Positions 26,774-36,254 of a stretch of DNA of 64,000 bases are shown here, piece by piece. The notes beneath the pieces were generated by a model, which searched no databases, was not told the DNA's origin, and worked only from the letters and a program-made list of their open reading frames with translations. This stretch comes from Acidobacteriota bacterium. GTDB lineage: Bacteria; Acidobacteriota; Holophagae; Holophagales; Holophagaceae. The stretch covers positions 62,001-126,000 of the forward strand of contig JACQZU010000003.1 in NCBI GenBank assembly GCA_016213735.1. The letters are read 5' to 3'. The position numbers were made by a program, and so were the translations under genes. The number at the start of each line of letters is the position of its first letter. Within the stretch, counting starts at the first letter, position 1.

Positions 26774-26798
26774 CAATAAGTAAACAAGGCTTTACATT
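26756..26798 (+). promoter_or_regulatory. Sigma-70-type promoter inside a 9-bp inverted repeat
   Basis: TTGACA (26770-26775) and TACATT (26793-26798) are separated by 17 bp, a near-consensus promoter for the gene starting at 26898. AATGTAAAG (26756-26764) and CTTTACATT (26790-26798) are exact inverted copies flanking it, and the right half covers the -10 box. This looks like a repressor-controlled promoter. It overlaps the last codons of the preceding oxidoreductase gene. Confidence 0.7.
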
Positions 26799-26897
26799 CT
26801 CCTGGTCGTCCCCCGTTGCTTGAGGCGCCGGGGACGGCGAGGTTCCCGCCCACGGCCACAGGGCGGGGGAGCCTAGGTCCTGACCAGGAGGTGTCCC

Positions 26898-27989
26898 TTG
26901 TCCACCCTTTCCACGTTCCTCCTTGCCCTCGCCGTCTGCGGGCTCCAGGCCCAGGGAGTGGTTCAGGCGCCGCCACCCCGGGAGGCCTCCAAGGAGCTGG
27001 AAAAGCTCAAGGCGAAGGGCCCCGCCCAACCGGTCATGATCCTGCCGGTGCTCGTGTCGGGGAAACCCTTCGACCGGGTCACCGAGGTGCTGGCCCTGTT
27101 CCTGGAGCAGAAGGGCATGACCGCCCTGGAACTGTGCCCCACCGCCATGGATCCAGGCCGGGTGGACCTCGCCGAGCTCGCCGCCTCGGTGGGGAAGGCC
27201 GTCCAGCAGGCCCCCCCGGGTTCCAAGTCCGTGCTGTACGCCGAGTTCAACGGGTCGAGGCTCGCGGGAATGACGGAACTGCGCGCGGTGCTGGTGGACG
27301 CCTCCGGAACCCTCCTCTGGACCCTGCGGTGGGGCACCGACGATCCCGAACTCAAGGATCCGGAGACCCGGAACCCCCTGGGCATGGCGAAAGGACTGGC
27401 CGATCGGTTGGCTCCCCTCTTCGGGTGCACGGCCCAGACCGCGAAGGCCGCCAAACCGGGCCCCATGGCCCGGTTGATGGAGGTTCGCAGCGGTCTGCCG
27501 CCCCAGGCGGAGCGGGAGGCCATGGCGCCCCGGCTGGCGGCCCTGAAGAAGGCCGGGCCCACCCGCGAACTGATCCTCTTCCCCCCGAGGCTGAACGGAG
27601 AGATCGATCCCGAGGGGACGAAGCCCTTGGTCCGGCTCCTGTCGGAACTGCGGGTGGGTGTTCTCCGGGAGGGTCCCCCCGACCTGCTGCTGAAGAGCCC
27701 CCAGAAGGATCCCAACGAGATGAAGATTCTGTGGGACCTGGCCCGGGATTTCCGTGAGCAGCTCCGGCAGAAACCCGCGGGGGCCTACACCCTCTATTCC
27801 GATTTCGCGTTCAATCCCGTGAATTGGCAGCAGGGTTACGTCCACTTCGTGGTCTGCGACCCATCGGGCGAGTGGGTGCTCGTGGAGTACATGAACTCCC
27901 ACCATCCCCTCTACCAGGCCGTGAAGCCCGCCTCTCCCGAGGCCTGCCGCCTGCTGGTGGCGAAGCGCCTGGAAGGCCTCCTCCAATAG
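26898..27989 (+). CDS. Secreted protein of unknown function
   Basis: A 363-aa protein starting at TTG 26898 with AGGAGG upstream. The N-terminus is a signal peptide (STFLLALAVCGLQAQG). The mature part has two similar halves: each carries a VMILPVLVSGK / LILFPPRLNGE strand and a VLYAEFN / TLYSDFAFN strand, followed by a statement-like VLVDASGTLLWTLRW / VVCDPSGEWVLVEYM. This points to an internal duplication of about 170 residues. No family is recognised. It has its own AT-rich promoter and is followed 13 bp later by an XRE regulator. Confidence 0.72.
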   Translation: MSTLSTFLLALAVCGLQAQGVVQAPPPREASKELEKLKAKGPAQPVMILPVLVSGKPFDRVTEVLALFLEQKGMTALELCPTAMDPGRVDLAELAASVGKAVQQAPPGSKSVLYAEFNGSRLAGMTELRAVLVDASGTLLWTLRWGTDDPELKDPETRNPLGMAKGLADRLAPLFGCTAQTAKAAKPGPMARLMEVRSGLPPQAEREAMAPRLAALKKAGPTRELILFPPRLNGEIDPEGTKPLVRLLSELRVGVLREGPPDLLLKSPQKDPNEMKILWDLARDFREQLRQKPAGAYTLYSDFAFNPVNWQQGYVHFVVCDPSGEWVLVEYMNSHHPLYQAVKPASPEACRLLVAKRLEGLLQ

Positions 27990-28002
27990 GCAGCTCGGGT
28001 CC

Positions 28003-28236
28003 ATGCGTCCCCGTCACGACATCCGCAACGAGGTCCGCAGGCACCGTGTCCTGGCGGGGGGCCTGACCCAGGAGGAACTGGCCGAGCGGGTCGGGGCCAC
28101 CCGGCAGACCATCCTGGCCATCGAGAAGGGCAGCTACAACCCCTCCGTGGGCCTGGCCCTGCGCCTGGCCGCCGCGCTGGGGACCACCGTGGAGCAACTG
28201 TTCCAGCTGGAGGAAGGAGGGGCCGATGACCGGTAG
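28003..28236 (+). CDS. XRE/Cro-CI family transcriptional regulator
   Basis: A 77-aa DNA-binding protein that is nearly all HTH. NEVRRHRVLAGGLTQEELAERVG and TRQTILAIEKGSYNPSVGLAL form the XRE helices, and the end is GTTVEQLFQLEEGG. Small regulators of this YgzD-like type usually precede a membrane protein gene, as here: the next ATG lies within its last codons (11-bp overlap). Confidence 0.9.
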   Translation: MRPRHDIRNEVRRHRVLAGGLTQEELAERVGATRQTILAIEKGSYNPSVGLALRLAAALGTTVEQLFQLEEGGADDR

Positions 28237-28957
28237 CCTCGCCTGGCTCAATCCCGCGAAGAAACCCGTTCCCTGGATCTCGGGAATCCTGGTGCTCCTG
28301 GGGTTCCTCCTCCCGGTCCGTGAGGGGCACCCCTCCTGGTGGGCCATCCTGCTCACGGGACTGGGCACCTTCGGGCCGGGGCTCCTGCGGGAGCTGGGGT
28401 GGCTGAAGGACAAGGACGAGTTCCAGCTCCAGGCCGCCCGCCGGGCGGGATACCACGCCTTCCTGGCTGCGGGGCTGGTCGCCTTCCTCTGGATCGCCTT
28501 CGTGCGCTCGGGAGACCGCCAGCTGAAGAACCCGCAGGAGCTCGCGACCTTCTTCGCCGCCCTTCTCTGGTTCACCTGGATGCTCAGCTCCCTGGCGACC
28601 TACTGGGGAGCCCGGAAGATGGCCTTCCGGGTCCTGACGCTGTACGGGGCTGCCTGGCTTCTCTTCAACATCCTGAGCCACTGGAAGCAGCCCCTGGCCC
28701 TGTTCATGCAGTGCCTGCTGACCGCGCCTTTCTTTGGGGGCGCCTGGTTATCTCGGCGATGGCCCCGAAGCACGGGCATCCTGCTGCTCGGCGCCTCGGG
28801 CTTCTTCCTCATCTTCATCGGGCGTCTGCACCACCAGCGGGGCTTCCCCCTCGTGGTCACCGCCCTCACCCTGCTGCTCTTCGTGGGCCCCCTCGTGGCC
28901 AGCGGACTCGCCCTGCTTCCGAGGTCGCGCGCGGGGGAGGAGGCTCCCGAGGCCTGA
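28226..28957 (+). CDS. Polytopic membrane protein, function unknown
   Basis: A 243-aa inner-membrane protein with about seven hydrophobic segments across residues 17-235. A cytoplasmic stretch around residues 55-75 reads ELGWLKDKDEFQLQAARRAGYHAFL, as seen in membrane proteins that accompany small XRE regulators. It is translationally coupled to the regulator gene by an 11-bp overlap. Its function is not known. Confidence 0.8.
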   Translation: MTGSLAWLNPAKKPVPWISGILVLLGFLLPVREGHPSWWAILLTGLGTFGPGLLRELGWLKDKDEFQLQAARRAGYHAFLAAGLVAFLWIAFVRSGDRQLKNPQELATFFAALLWFTWMLSSLATYWGARKMAFRVLTLYGAAWLLFNILSHWKQPLALFMQCLLTAPFFGGAWLSRRWPRSTGILLLGASGFFLIFIGRLHHQRGFPLVVTALTLLLFVGPLVASGLALLPRSRAGEEAPEA

Positions 28958-28996
28958 ATCCACGGGGCCCCGAAGCGCTTCATTCCAGGAGGAACC

Positions 28997-29539
28997 ATGA
29001 GCGTCCATCGTCCTGTCCTAGGGTTCGGGTGCGCCTGGCTGATGGTCTTTTCCGGCACGGGCCTGGGGGCCCAACCGGGGGACCGTCCGGCGCGGCGGCA
29101 GCTCGCCTGGTTTCTGTCCCCGGATGACGTGCTCCTGCCGATCAGTTCCGTGGAGTGGGGCCGACCCGACCGGTGGTCCTTCACCTCCCGATACGTGCAC
29201 ATGTTCACCAAGCACCGCGACGCCCGTCCGGGTCCCGCGTGGATCCACTCCGCCACCTTCCTGGCCAGCCCGGGCACCGATGGAGGCCGCCTCGGGGTGG
29301 GCTACCACGGGGTTTTGAACCGGAAGGCCCCGATCCTCCTGGAGGCCCGGGTGGTCCTGCTGCGGACCTGGGGCCAGCCCCTGGACGGGAGGGCCCCCGG
29401 AATGAATCACGTCGGACCGGAGTTGCGGATGAGCTTCACGGGGGTGTTCAACCTGGGCGCGGGCTACTACCGCCGGAACTCCTCGGGCGCCCTCGGCGAG
29501 AAGGCTTTCTGGGGTGTCCACCTGGGGGTGGGGATGTAG
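28997..29539 (+). CDS. Exported protein of unknown function
   Basis: A 180-aa protein with a signal peptide (hydrophobic GFGCAWLMVFSGTGLGAQ) and AGGAGG before ATG 28997. The C-terminal half alternates hydrophobic and polar residues (LLEARVVLLRTWG, ELRMSFTGVFNLGAGYYRR) and ends FWGVHLGVGM, consistent with beta-strand-rich or outer-membrane-like structure. No family is recognised. Confidence 0.6.
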   Translation: MSVHRPVLGFGCAWLMVFSGTGLGAQPGDRPARRQLAWFLSPDDVLLPISSVEWGRPDRWSFTSRYVHMFTKHRDARPGPAWIHSATFLASPGTDGGRLGVGYHGVLNRKAPILLEARVVLLRTWGQPLDGRAPGMNHVGPELRMSFTGVFNLGAGYYRRNSSGALGEKAFWGVHLGVGM

Positions 29540-29594
29540 GTGCTTCACCCCGGGTCCCGGCCTCCCGGCGGCGGAGAGGCAGGAAGCTGACGCC

Positions 29595-30641
29595 ATGTCA
29601 GACTGGGCCAACCCCGGATTGGACCAGCCCATGCCCTCCCCCGCGACCTTCCCCGAACGCGCCGCCTGGATCCTGATGGGCCTGGGCCTCCTGTTCGCCC
29701 TGGTCTTCCACCTGGTTCCCGGGCTGCTGGCGGGCCTGCTGCTCTTCAGCCTCCTGCACAAGCTGGACGGGCTCCTGCAGAAGGGGCGGATGGCTTCCGA
29801 GGGCAACGCCCGGCTGCGGGCCCTGGCCCTGCTCGTCCTGGTGGCCCTGGGACTGGCCGGGGCCGCGGCCCTGGGCCTCAGTGCGCTCTGGAAGATCCGC
29901 ACCACGGCGCTTCCCGAGCTGCTGGCCCGCATGGCCCAGACCCTGGACAGCACCCGCAGCTGGCTTGGGGGCCGCTACATTCCCGAAGAACTGGCCGACG
30001 CCGACACCCTCCGGGAGGCCCTTTCAGGCTTCCTGAAGTCCCACGCCGCCGAGTTCAAGGCGGCGGGGGGGCAGGCGGGGAAGGCCCTGGCCCACATCCT
30101 CGCCGGGGTGGCCCTCGGGGTCCTGGGCGCCTTCCACCACAAGGACCCTGAAGGCCCCAGGCCCCTCGCGGCCGCCCTGGCCGGGCGCCTGGAGCGCTTC
30201 CGTTCCGCCTTCGAGGCCATCGTCTTCGCCCAGGTGAAGATCAGCCTGGTGAACACCCTGCTCACCGCCGCCTACCTCTACGGCGTGCTGCCCCTCTTCG
30301 GGGTCCACCTGCCCCTGCGTTTCACGCTCGTGCTCGTGACTTTCTTCGCGGGCCTCCTCCCGGTGCTCGGCAACGTGCTCTCCAACACCGCCGTCGTGCT
30401 CATCAGCCTGGGCAGCGGCCCCGGCGTGGCCGCCGCCAGCCTGGCCTTCCTGGTGCTGGTCCACAAGCTGGAGTATTTCGTGAACGCCAAGATCGTCGGT
30501 TCCAGGATCCACGCCCAGGCCTGGGAGGTTCTGGGATCCATGATCCTCATGGAGATCGCCTTCGGCACGCCAGGCATCGTCCTGGCGCCCATCCTCTACG
30601 CCTACGCGAAGGGCGAACTCCGGGAGCGGGGCTGGGTGTAG
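29595..30641 (+). CDS. AI-2E family transporter (UPF0118)
   Basis: A 348-aa membrane protein of the AI-2E/PerM exporter family. It has an N-terminal helix pair near residues 22-55, a central amphipathic region (about 95-180), and C-terminal helices with LVTFFAGLLPVLGNVLSNTAVVLISLG and LEYFVNAKIVGSRIHAQAW, which are hallmarks of the family. The family includes AI-2 exporters and Na+/H+ antiporters, so the substrate is uncertain. ATG 29595 is chosen because it begins at the family's N-terminus, although the frame opens earlier. Confidence 0.87.
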   Translation: MSDWANPGLDQPMPSPATFPERAAWILMGLGLLFALVFHLVPGLLAGLLLFSLLHKLDGLLQKGRMASEGNARLRALALLVLVALGLAGAAALGLSALWKIRTTALPELLARMAQTLDSTRSWLGGRYIPEELADADTLREALSGFLKSHAAEFKAAGGQAGKALAHILAGVALGVLGAFHHKDPEGPRPLAAALAGRLERFRSAFEAIVFAQVKISLVNTLLTAAYLYGVLPLFGVHLPLRFTLVLVTFFAGLLPVLGNVLSNTAVVLISLGSGPGVAAASLAFLVLVHKLEYFVNAKIVGSRIHAQAWEVLGSMILMEIAFGTPGIVLAPILYAYAKGELRERGWV

Positions 30642-30655
30642 TCGGCGACACCCCT

Positions 30656-30680
30656 GGGGCCGCCCATTCGGGGCGGCCCC
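30656..30680. terminator. Bidirectional GC hairpin terminator
   Basis: GGGGCCGCCC (30656-30665) pairs with GGGCGGCCCC (30671-30680) around a 5-nt loop. Flanking CCCCT / CGGGG can extend the stem imperfectly. It separates convergent genes ending at 30641 (+) and 30698 (-). No U-tract is present. Confidence 0.7.
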
Positions 30681-30697
30681 CGGGGAAGGCTCCGGAC

Positions 30698-32035
30698 TCA
30701 GTAGAAGGTGGCCCGGATGGTGTGGTTGGAGGTCACGTTGGTGAAGGTGTAGGTGCTCACCTGCCCTACGCTCACCCCGTCCACCACCACGTCGGAGATG
30801 GTGTAGTAGGGGTCGGCGGTGATGGTGAAGGTCTGGCTGCCCCCCGCGGCCACGCTCACGGCCCCGCTGGGGGAGATGCTTCCCCAGATGCCGGCGCTGG
30901 CGGTGATGGTGTAGGAAGCCGCAAGGGGCTGGAAGTTGGCGGTGAGGGCCAGGTTGCCCTGGACGTTGGTGACCACCAGGGGGTTGGCCGTGCTGGGGGT
31001 GAAGCCCGAACCGGTCCAGTTCACGAAGGCGAAACCGGCGCCGGGGACCGCCGTGACGGGAGAGGTGCTTCCTCCGTGGGGAACGGTCTGGGAGAGGTTT
31101 CCCGAAAGCGATCCCCCGCTCCCGGCGGAGAAGGTGACACTGCGCGGGATCGGCTGGGTGCTGACCTCCAGGCGCCGGGGGCCGTTCATGGAAAAACTGC
31201 CTGCGGGGGACACCGTCTCCCCGTCGAGCTGCACCCGCAGGTCCGTGAAGCCGGGCTTGGCGGCGTAGGCGTAGTCCACGGCGGCCCCGGCCGGGAAGGT
31301 GCCCCCGCCCCCGGGGGTTCCCGTGGCGCCGCTGTCGAGCTGGACCGTGAGGTTGTACGAAGGGGCGTCCACGGTGAGGACCGCGGCGCGGCTGGTGGTG
31401 GAGCCCAGGGGGTTCGTGCAGACGCAACGGAAACTCCAGCCGTTCATCTGCGGGGTCGTGGGCCCCGTGGTGAATGCAGGATCGGTGGCGCCCAGGATGT
31501 CTCCCCAGGCGCTCCCGTCCGGGCTGCTCTGCCACTGGCAGGCGGCCTGGGGGTTGCAGTCCAGCGTGACCTGGAAGGAAGCGGAGGCCGGGGAGTTCAC
31601 GGTCCTGTTCAGAGGTTGGGTCAGGATCGCGGGGGCCCAGTGGACGGTGAGGGAGGCCGGGCTGGAGGTCGCACTGCCGGAGGCGTTGGAGGCCTTGGCG
31701 CGGTAGCGCGAACCGTTGTCCTCCTTGGCGGCAGGGAATGCCAGCGAGCTCCCGCCGGCCCCGGGGACCGGGGACCAGGCGTTGCCGTCGGGGCTGCGCT
31801 CCCACTGGAGGCTGGGTGAGGGAGTTCCGGTCGCCTGCACGGTGAAGGAGACGGTCTGTCCGGCCGGGACCGTGGCGGAGTCCGGATTCGTGGAAATGGT
31901 GGGGGCCACGCCCTGGGGGCCTCCCCCGGGGCCGGCGCCGGGGTTCCCTCCTCCCCCTGAGCAATTCAGCAGCAGGGCCAGACCCACGATCGGGAAAACA
32001 CTGGCGAGCCAGGGGTGCGTGCGATGGATGGGCAT
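30698..32035 (-). CDS. Large lipoprotein with Ig-like and repetitive beta-domains
   Basis: A 445-aa lipoprotein. The lipobox LLLNC follows the hydrophobic signal at about residues 8-25, then a Gly/Pro linker. Two Ig-like domains follow (APTISTNPDSATVPAGQTVSF and APAILTQPLNRTVNSPASASF), then two or three copies of bacterial repeat-type modules (SVTFSAGSGGSLSGN ... FAFVNWTGSG and YTITASAGIWGSISPSG). ATG 32035 has an AGGAG SD. It resembles the lipoprotein at 17033-18052 in style. Role unknown; possibly surface adhesion. Confidence 0.82.
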   Translation of the reverse strand: MPIHRTHPWLASVFPIVGLALLLNCSGGGGNPGAGPGGGPQGVAPTISTNPDSATVPAGQTVSFTVQATGTPSPSLQWERSPDGNAWSPVPGAGGSSLAFPAAKEDNGSRYRAKASNASGSATSSPASLTVHWAPAILTQPLNRTVNSPASASFQVTLDCNPQAACQWQSSPDGSAWGDILGATDPAFTTGPTTPQMNGWSFRCVCTNPLGSTTSRAAVLTVDAPSYNLTVQLDSGATGTPGGGGTFPAGAAVDYAYAAKPGFTDLRVQLDGETVSPAGSFSMNGPRRLEVSTQPIPRSVTFSAGSGGSLSGNLSQTVPHGGSTSPVTAVPGAGFAFVNWTGSGFTPSTANPLVVTNVQGNLALTANFQPLAASYTITASAGIWGSISPSGAVSVAAGGSQTFTITADPYYTISDVVVDGVSVGQVSTYTFTNVTSNHTIRATFY

Positions 32036-32281
32036 GAAGGTCTCCTCTCGGTTCCACGGGAATTCGCGACCCTGGCGGTGAACCGTTCCGGGGCGCCCGT
32101 CCATCAGGTTGAGCCTTGGACTCAACATCAACAGATCCGGTTCTCTTTTCCCCACCCCGCCGGATCCGTCCAGGGGATCCCGTAACCGCCGAGCGCCCAC
32201 CCACCCGTTCCGGGAGGGGCGAGGAGGCTCCAGCACGAAGGCCCGGAGGAGGGACCGGATTTTTGGGATTACCCTCCCTTC

Positions 32282-32824
32282 ATGCTCCGCTTCATCCTCC
32301 GGCTCGCGCTGGCCTTCCTGGGCTTCCCCGGCGTGATCCTCCACGAGTTCGGGCACCAGTTGTTCTGCTGGCTCACGGGGACGCGGGTGCTCGAGGTCCG
32401 CTACCTCCGGGTGGGGGTGCCGGCGGGGTATGTGCTCCACGAACGCCCCGCTTCCGTGTGGCGCCACGCCCTCATCGCGTGCGGACCCTTCGTGGTGAAC
32501 TCAGGGGCGGCCCTGGGCGCGGGGTGGGCCCTGGGTCGCGGCTGGCCCTCCCTGGACCCCCCCTGGCTGGGCACGGCGGTGCTCATCTGGCTGGGGCTGG
32601 CCGCCGGGATGCACGCCTTTCCCAGCCTGGAGGACGCCACCGGGCTCCTGAGCGCGGTGTGGGAGTGGCGGTCGGGGATCCTGGCCAAGGTGCTTCTCAC
32701 CCCGCTCGGGGCCCTCATGGTGGCGGGCGCCTTCGCCTCCTGGGTCTTCCTGGACCTGGCCTGGGCAGCGGCATTGGTCTTCGCCGCGCCGTCCTGGCTG
32801 GCCAGGGGAGCGTGGCCGGGCTAG
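32282..32824 (+). CDS. Membrane protein with HExxH metallopeptidase-like motif
   Basis: A 180-aa integral membrane protein. Residues 21-25 read HEFGH, an HExxH zinc motif in a hydrophobic helix (GVILHEFGHQLFCWLTG), followed by about four further helices. M50-like or DUF3267-type proteins share this layout, with the remaining metal ligand expected later in the chain; ASLEDATG-type acidic residues are present near 118. Catalytic activity is not proven. It diverges from the lipoprotein gene and converges with the SRPBCC gene. Confidence 0.65.
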   Translation: MLRFILRLALAFLGFPGVILHEFGHQLFCWLTGTRVLEVRYLRVGVPAGYVLHERPASVWRHALIACGPFVVNSGAALGAGWALGRGWPSLDPPWLGTAVLIWLGLAAGMHAFPSLEDATGLLSAVWEWRSGILAKVLLTPLGALMVAGAFASWVFLDLAWAAALVFAAPSWLARGAWPG

Positions 32825-32843
32825 CCGGTCCGGGAGTCTGGAG

Positions 32844-33389
32844 CTACTTCTTCTCCATCGTCGCCTGCATCTGGGCCAGGCCCCGCTCGAAGTCCGGGCC
32901 CACGGCCTTGTCCATGCCGCCCATGAAAAGGCAGAAGGCCTTGCCCAGGAAGTCGTTGTCGCCGCTCATGGTCCAGGTCACGAGGGTGCCGTTGGGGGCA
33001 GGCGCGAAGTCGAAGCCGGTGTCGCACACCGAGGCGAAGGGCTTGATGAATTCGAGCTTGATGCGGATCCGTTCCCCGGGCCGGCTCTCGGTGAGGGTCA
33101 TCTTGCCCTCCCCCACTTTGTCGTTGCCTGCCCACTTGAACACCGAGCCCGCGCCCCCGGGTGGCCCCTCGAAGGTGTTGCGCACCGCCGGATCGAGCTT
33201 GGCCCAGGGTGACCAGGATTCCCAGGCCCGGAAGTCGTTCACCTTCGCGAACACCTCCGCCGGCGGGGCGGCCACCGTGGCGGAGCGGACCACCTTGTAG
33301 GTCGCGGGCTGCACCGCGATGAGGATGGCCAGCACCACGACCGCCAGGACGAAGGCGGCCAGGAGACCGAGGAGGACTTTCTTGAGCAT
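32844..33389 (-). CDS. SRPBCC family protein with N-terminal membrane anchor
   Basis: A 181-aa protein. An N-terminal hydrophobic helix (residues 4-27) is followed by a polyketide cyclase/START-like fold (KVVRSATVAAPPAEVFAKVNDFRAWESWSPW, with the strands KMTLTESRPGERIRIKLEF and GTLVTWTMSG). The last residues DMDKAVGPDFERGLAQMQ form the long helix typical of SRPBCC. ATG 33389 has AGGAG upstream. Such proteins bind hydrophobic ligands; the ligand is unknown. Confidence 0.82.
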   Translation of the reverse strand: MLKKVLLGLLAAFVLAVVVLAILIAVQPATYKVVRSATVAAPPAEVFAKVNDFRAWESWSPWAKLDPAVRNTFEGPPGGAGSVFKWAGNDKVGEGKMTLTESRPGERIRIKLEFIKPFASVCDTGFDFAPAPNGTLVTWTMSGDNDFLGKAFCLFMGGMDKAVGPDFERGLAQMQATMEKK

Positions 33390-33555
33390 GGGGAGGCTCC
33401 TGGGAAAGAAGGGGAAAGGATGGGGCACCCGAAAGGCAATGTCCAGGCAAGTCGGGGCGGGCCGTGCGCCTGGAGGGGCCGGAGTCCTGACGGGCCCTGG
33501 AGGGCAGCGGAACATTTGGAATGATAGTTCAAGAATAAGACATAGAAAATTTTAG

Positions 33556-33584
33556 TTGCTCTTTATCAAATTTATGGCATACTT
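33556..33584 (+). promoter_or_regulatory. Candidate sigma-70 promoter of clpB
   Basis: TTGCTC (33556-33561), 17 bp, then ATACTT (33579-33584), in an AT-rich patch (33515-33600) that is unusual in this GC-rich region. It ends about 20 bp before the clpB start. A CIRCE element is not seen. A heat-shock sigma site cannot be excluded. Confidence 0.45.
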
Positions 33585-33602
33585 GTTTTGTCGAGGTTTC
33601 TC

Positions 33603-36176
33603 ATGGCCCTCCTTCCCTTGACCCAGAAAGCCAACGAAAGCCTGGTCGCCGCCCGGGAACGGGCCCTTCGCGGCCCCCATGCCGAGCTTCTTCCCATGCA
33701 CCTGTTCTCGGCCCTGCTGAGCCCCGAGGCGGGTCTGCGCCCCGTCTTGGAGAAGGCTGGCCTGAGGCTGGAACAGATCCAGGCCCTGGGCGACGGGGCC
33801 GAAGGCGCCCTGGACCGGCTGCCCAAGGCCATCGGGGGCGCCGAACCCCAGGTGGGGCCGGCCTTCCGGAGCTTCCTGGAACTCGCCTCGGACACCGCCC
33901 GGGGCCTGGGGGACCGCTACCTGGCCACCGACGCCATGCTCCTGGCCTTCGCCAACGCCCACACCGAGGCCCGGAAGCTGCTCGAGTCCTTCGGCCTGGA
34001 GCGGAAGGGGCTGGAGTCCGCCCTGCGCGAGGGCCGGAAAGGCTCCCGCGTGGAGGACGAACGGGCGGAGGAGCGGTTTGCGGCCCTGGAGAAGTACGCC
34101 CGGGACCTCACGGCCGTGGCCGAGAAGGGCCGCCTGGATCCCGTCATCGGGCGGGACGAGGAGATCCGCCGGGTCCTCCAGGTTCTGAGCCGGCGGACCA
34201 AGAACAACCCCGTGCTCATCGGGGAGCCCGGCGTGGGCAAGACCGCCATCGCGGAGGGCCTGGCCCTGCGGATCGTGAAGAACGACGTGCCCGAGGGCCT
34301 GAAGGGGCTCCGGCTCATGGCCCTGGACATGGGGGCCCTGGTGGCGGGCAGCCAGTACCGGGGGCAGTTCGAGGAGCGCCTCAAGGGGGTCCTGAACGAG
34401 ATCGAGGCCGCAGAGGGGCGCATCATCCTGTTCATCGACGAACTGCACACCCTGGTGGGGGCCGGGGCCGTCCAGGGCAGCATGGACGCCGCCAACCTGC
34501 TCAAGCCCGCCCTGGCCCGGGGGGACCTGCGCTGCATCGGGGCCACCACCCTCAACGAGTACCGCCAGCACATCGAGAAGGACGCCGCCCTGGAGCGGCG
34601 CTTCCAGCCCGTGCTGGTGGAGGAGCCCTCCGCCGAGGACGCGGTCTCCATCCTGCGGGGCCTGAAAGAGCGCTACGAGCTGCACCACGGGGTGCGCATC
34701 CAGGACGCGGCCCTGGTGGCCGCCGTGGCCCTCTCCACCCGCTACATCGCGGACCGCTTCCTGCCGGACAAGGCGGTGGACCTCATGGACGAGGCGGCCA
34801 GTTCCGTTCGAATGCAGATCGACAGCCGGCCCCTGGAGATCGACGTGCGGGAGCGCAGGGAGGTGCAGCTCCAGCTGGAGCGCCACGCCCTCGCCAAGGA
34901 GAAGGACGGCGCCTCGCGGGCCCGGCTGGCGGAGCTGGAGAAGGAACGGGCCGAGCTGACGGAGGAACTGGCGCGCCTGCGGGCCCGGTGGGAGAACGAG
35001 AAAAAGCGCATCGAGGCCACGAGGTCGCTCCAGAAGCGCCTGGACGACTTCCGCATCGAACTGGAACAGGCCAAGGCCCGGGGGGACTACGAACGGGCCT
35101 CACGCCTGGAATATGGGGAGATCCCGACGCTGGAGCGGGAGATCGCGCACGCCGGACCCGGGGAAGGCGACCTGCTGCGCCTGGAGGTGGCGGAGGAGGA
35201 CGTGGCGACCATCGTGAGCCGCTGGACCGGCATCCCCGTGGCGCGGCTGCTGGAGGGGGAGGCCGCGAAGCTCCTCCACATGGAGGAGAGGCTCCGCCAG
35301 CGGGTGGTGGGGCAGGAGCCCGCCCTCCGGGCCATCGCCGACGCCCTGCGCCGCTCCCGGGCGGGCCTCGCCGACGCCAAGCGCCCCATCGGCTCCTTCC
35401 TCTTCCTGGGCCCCACGGGGGTGGGCAAGACCGAGGTGGCCCGGGCCCTGGCGGACTTCCTCTTCGACGACGAGAATGCCCTGGTCCGGGTGGACATGAG
35501 CGAGTTCACCCACGAGGCCGACGCCACGCGCCTGATCGGGGCGGCTCCGGGCTACATCGGCCACGAGGAGGGGGGTCGCCTCACGGAGGCCGTGCGCCGC
35601 CGGCCCTACTCGGTGCTGCTGCTCGACGAGATGGAGAAGGCCCACCCGCGGATCTTCGACCTCTTCCTCCAGGTTCTGGAGGACGGCCGCCTCACCGACG
35701 GCAAGGGACGGACCGTGAATTTCCGGAACACCCTGGTGATCATGACGAGCAACGTGGGCAGCCAGGAGATCTTCGCCGCGGCGGGGGAGGTGGAGAAGGT
35801 CCAGGCGGCCGTCCAGGCTCAGCTCCGGGCCTACTTCCGGCCTGAATTCCTGAACCGGGTGGACGAGGTGGTCAGTTTCCGGGCCCTGGACGCTGGGGAC
35901 CTGGAGGCGGTGGCCGCCATCCAATTGCGCCGACTGGAAGCCCTCCTCGCCGAACAGCGAATCCGCCTGGACGCCCCGCAGGAGGTCCTGGCCTGGCTGG
36001 GCAGGAAGGGCTACGACCCCCACTTCGGGGCACGGCCCCTCAAACGCCTCCTCCAGCAGGCGGTGGTGAATCCCTTGAGCCGGATGATCCTGGAGGGGCG
36101 CATCGCACCCGGGGGCCTGGCCACCCTGGCCGTGAGGGAGGACGAGCTGGAGATTCTGCCCGAAGCGGTTCAGTAA
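33603..36176 (+). CDS. clpB: ClpB-type AAA+ disaggregase
   Basis: An 857-aa Hsp100 chaperone that remodels aggregated proteins in the cytoplasm with DnaK. Two AAA+ modules are present: Walker A1 [10 protein letters not shown] and Walker B1 [15 protein letters not shown] in the first; Walker A2 [12 protein letters not shown] and Walker B2 [12 protein letters not shown] in the second. Between them lies the coiled-coil middle domain (about residues 400-520), which distinguishes ClpB from ClpA/C. The N-terminal domain ([20 protein letters not shown] ...) is recognisable but divergent. ATG 33603 has GAGGT six bases upstream. Confidence 0.95.
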   Translation: MALLPLTQKANESLVAARERALRGPHAELLPMHLFSALLSPEAGLRPVLEKAGLRLEQIQALGDGAEGALDRLPKAIGGAEPQVGPAFRSFLELASDTARGLGDRYLATDAMLLAFANAHTEARKLLESFGLERKGLESALREGRKGSRVEDERAEERFAALEKYARDLTAVAEKGRLDPVIGRDEEIRRVLQVLSRRTKNNPVLIGEPGVGKTAIAEGLALRIVKNDVPEGLKGLRLMALDMGALVAGSQYRGQFEERLKGVLNEIEAAEGRIILFIDELHTLVGAGAVQGSMDAANLLKPALARGDLRCIGATTLNEYRQHIEKDAALERRFQPVLVEEPSAEDAVSILRGLKERYELHHGVRIQDAALVAAVALSTRYIADRFLPDKAVDLMDEAASSVRMQIDSRPLEIDVRERREVQLQLERHALAKEKDGASRARLAELEKERAELTEELARLRARWENEKKRIEATRSLQKRLDDFRIELEQAKARGDYERASRLEYGEIPTLEREIAHAGPGEGDLLRLEVAEEDVATIVSRWTGIPVARLLEGEAAKLLHMEERLRQRVVGQEPALRAIADALRRSRAGLADAKRPIGSFLFLGPTGVGKTEVARALADFLFDDENALVRVDMSEFTHEADATRLIGAAPGYIGHEEGGRLTEAVRRRPYSVLLLDEMEKAHPRIFDLFLQVLEDGRLTDGKGRTVNFRNTLVIMTSNVGSQEIFAAAGEVEKVQAAVQAQLRAYFRPEFLNRVDEVVSFRALDAGDLEAVAAIQLRRLEALLAEQRIRLDAPQEVLAWLGRKGYDPHFGARPLKRLLQQAVVNPLSRMILEGRIAPGGLATLAVREDELEILPEAVQ

Positions 36177-36254
36177 GGAGGCATTTTCTCGCCGGGCTAC
36201 TCAAACTATCCCCCAGACCCCGGGGGCCGATAGGAAAGGCATCCGGGAGAGCGC

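Noticed and set aside
24245-26776. 843-codon minus-strand frame opposite class V aminotransferase and LhgO-like genes
   Set aside because: No protein features; the plus strand carries clear enzymes.
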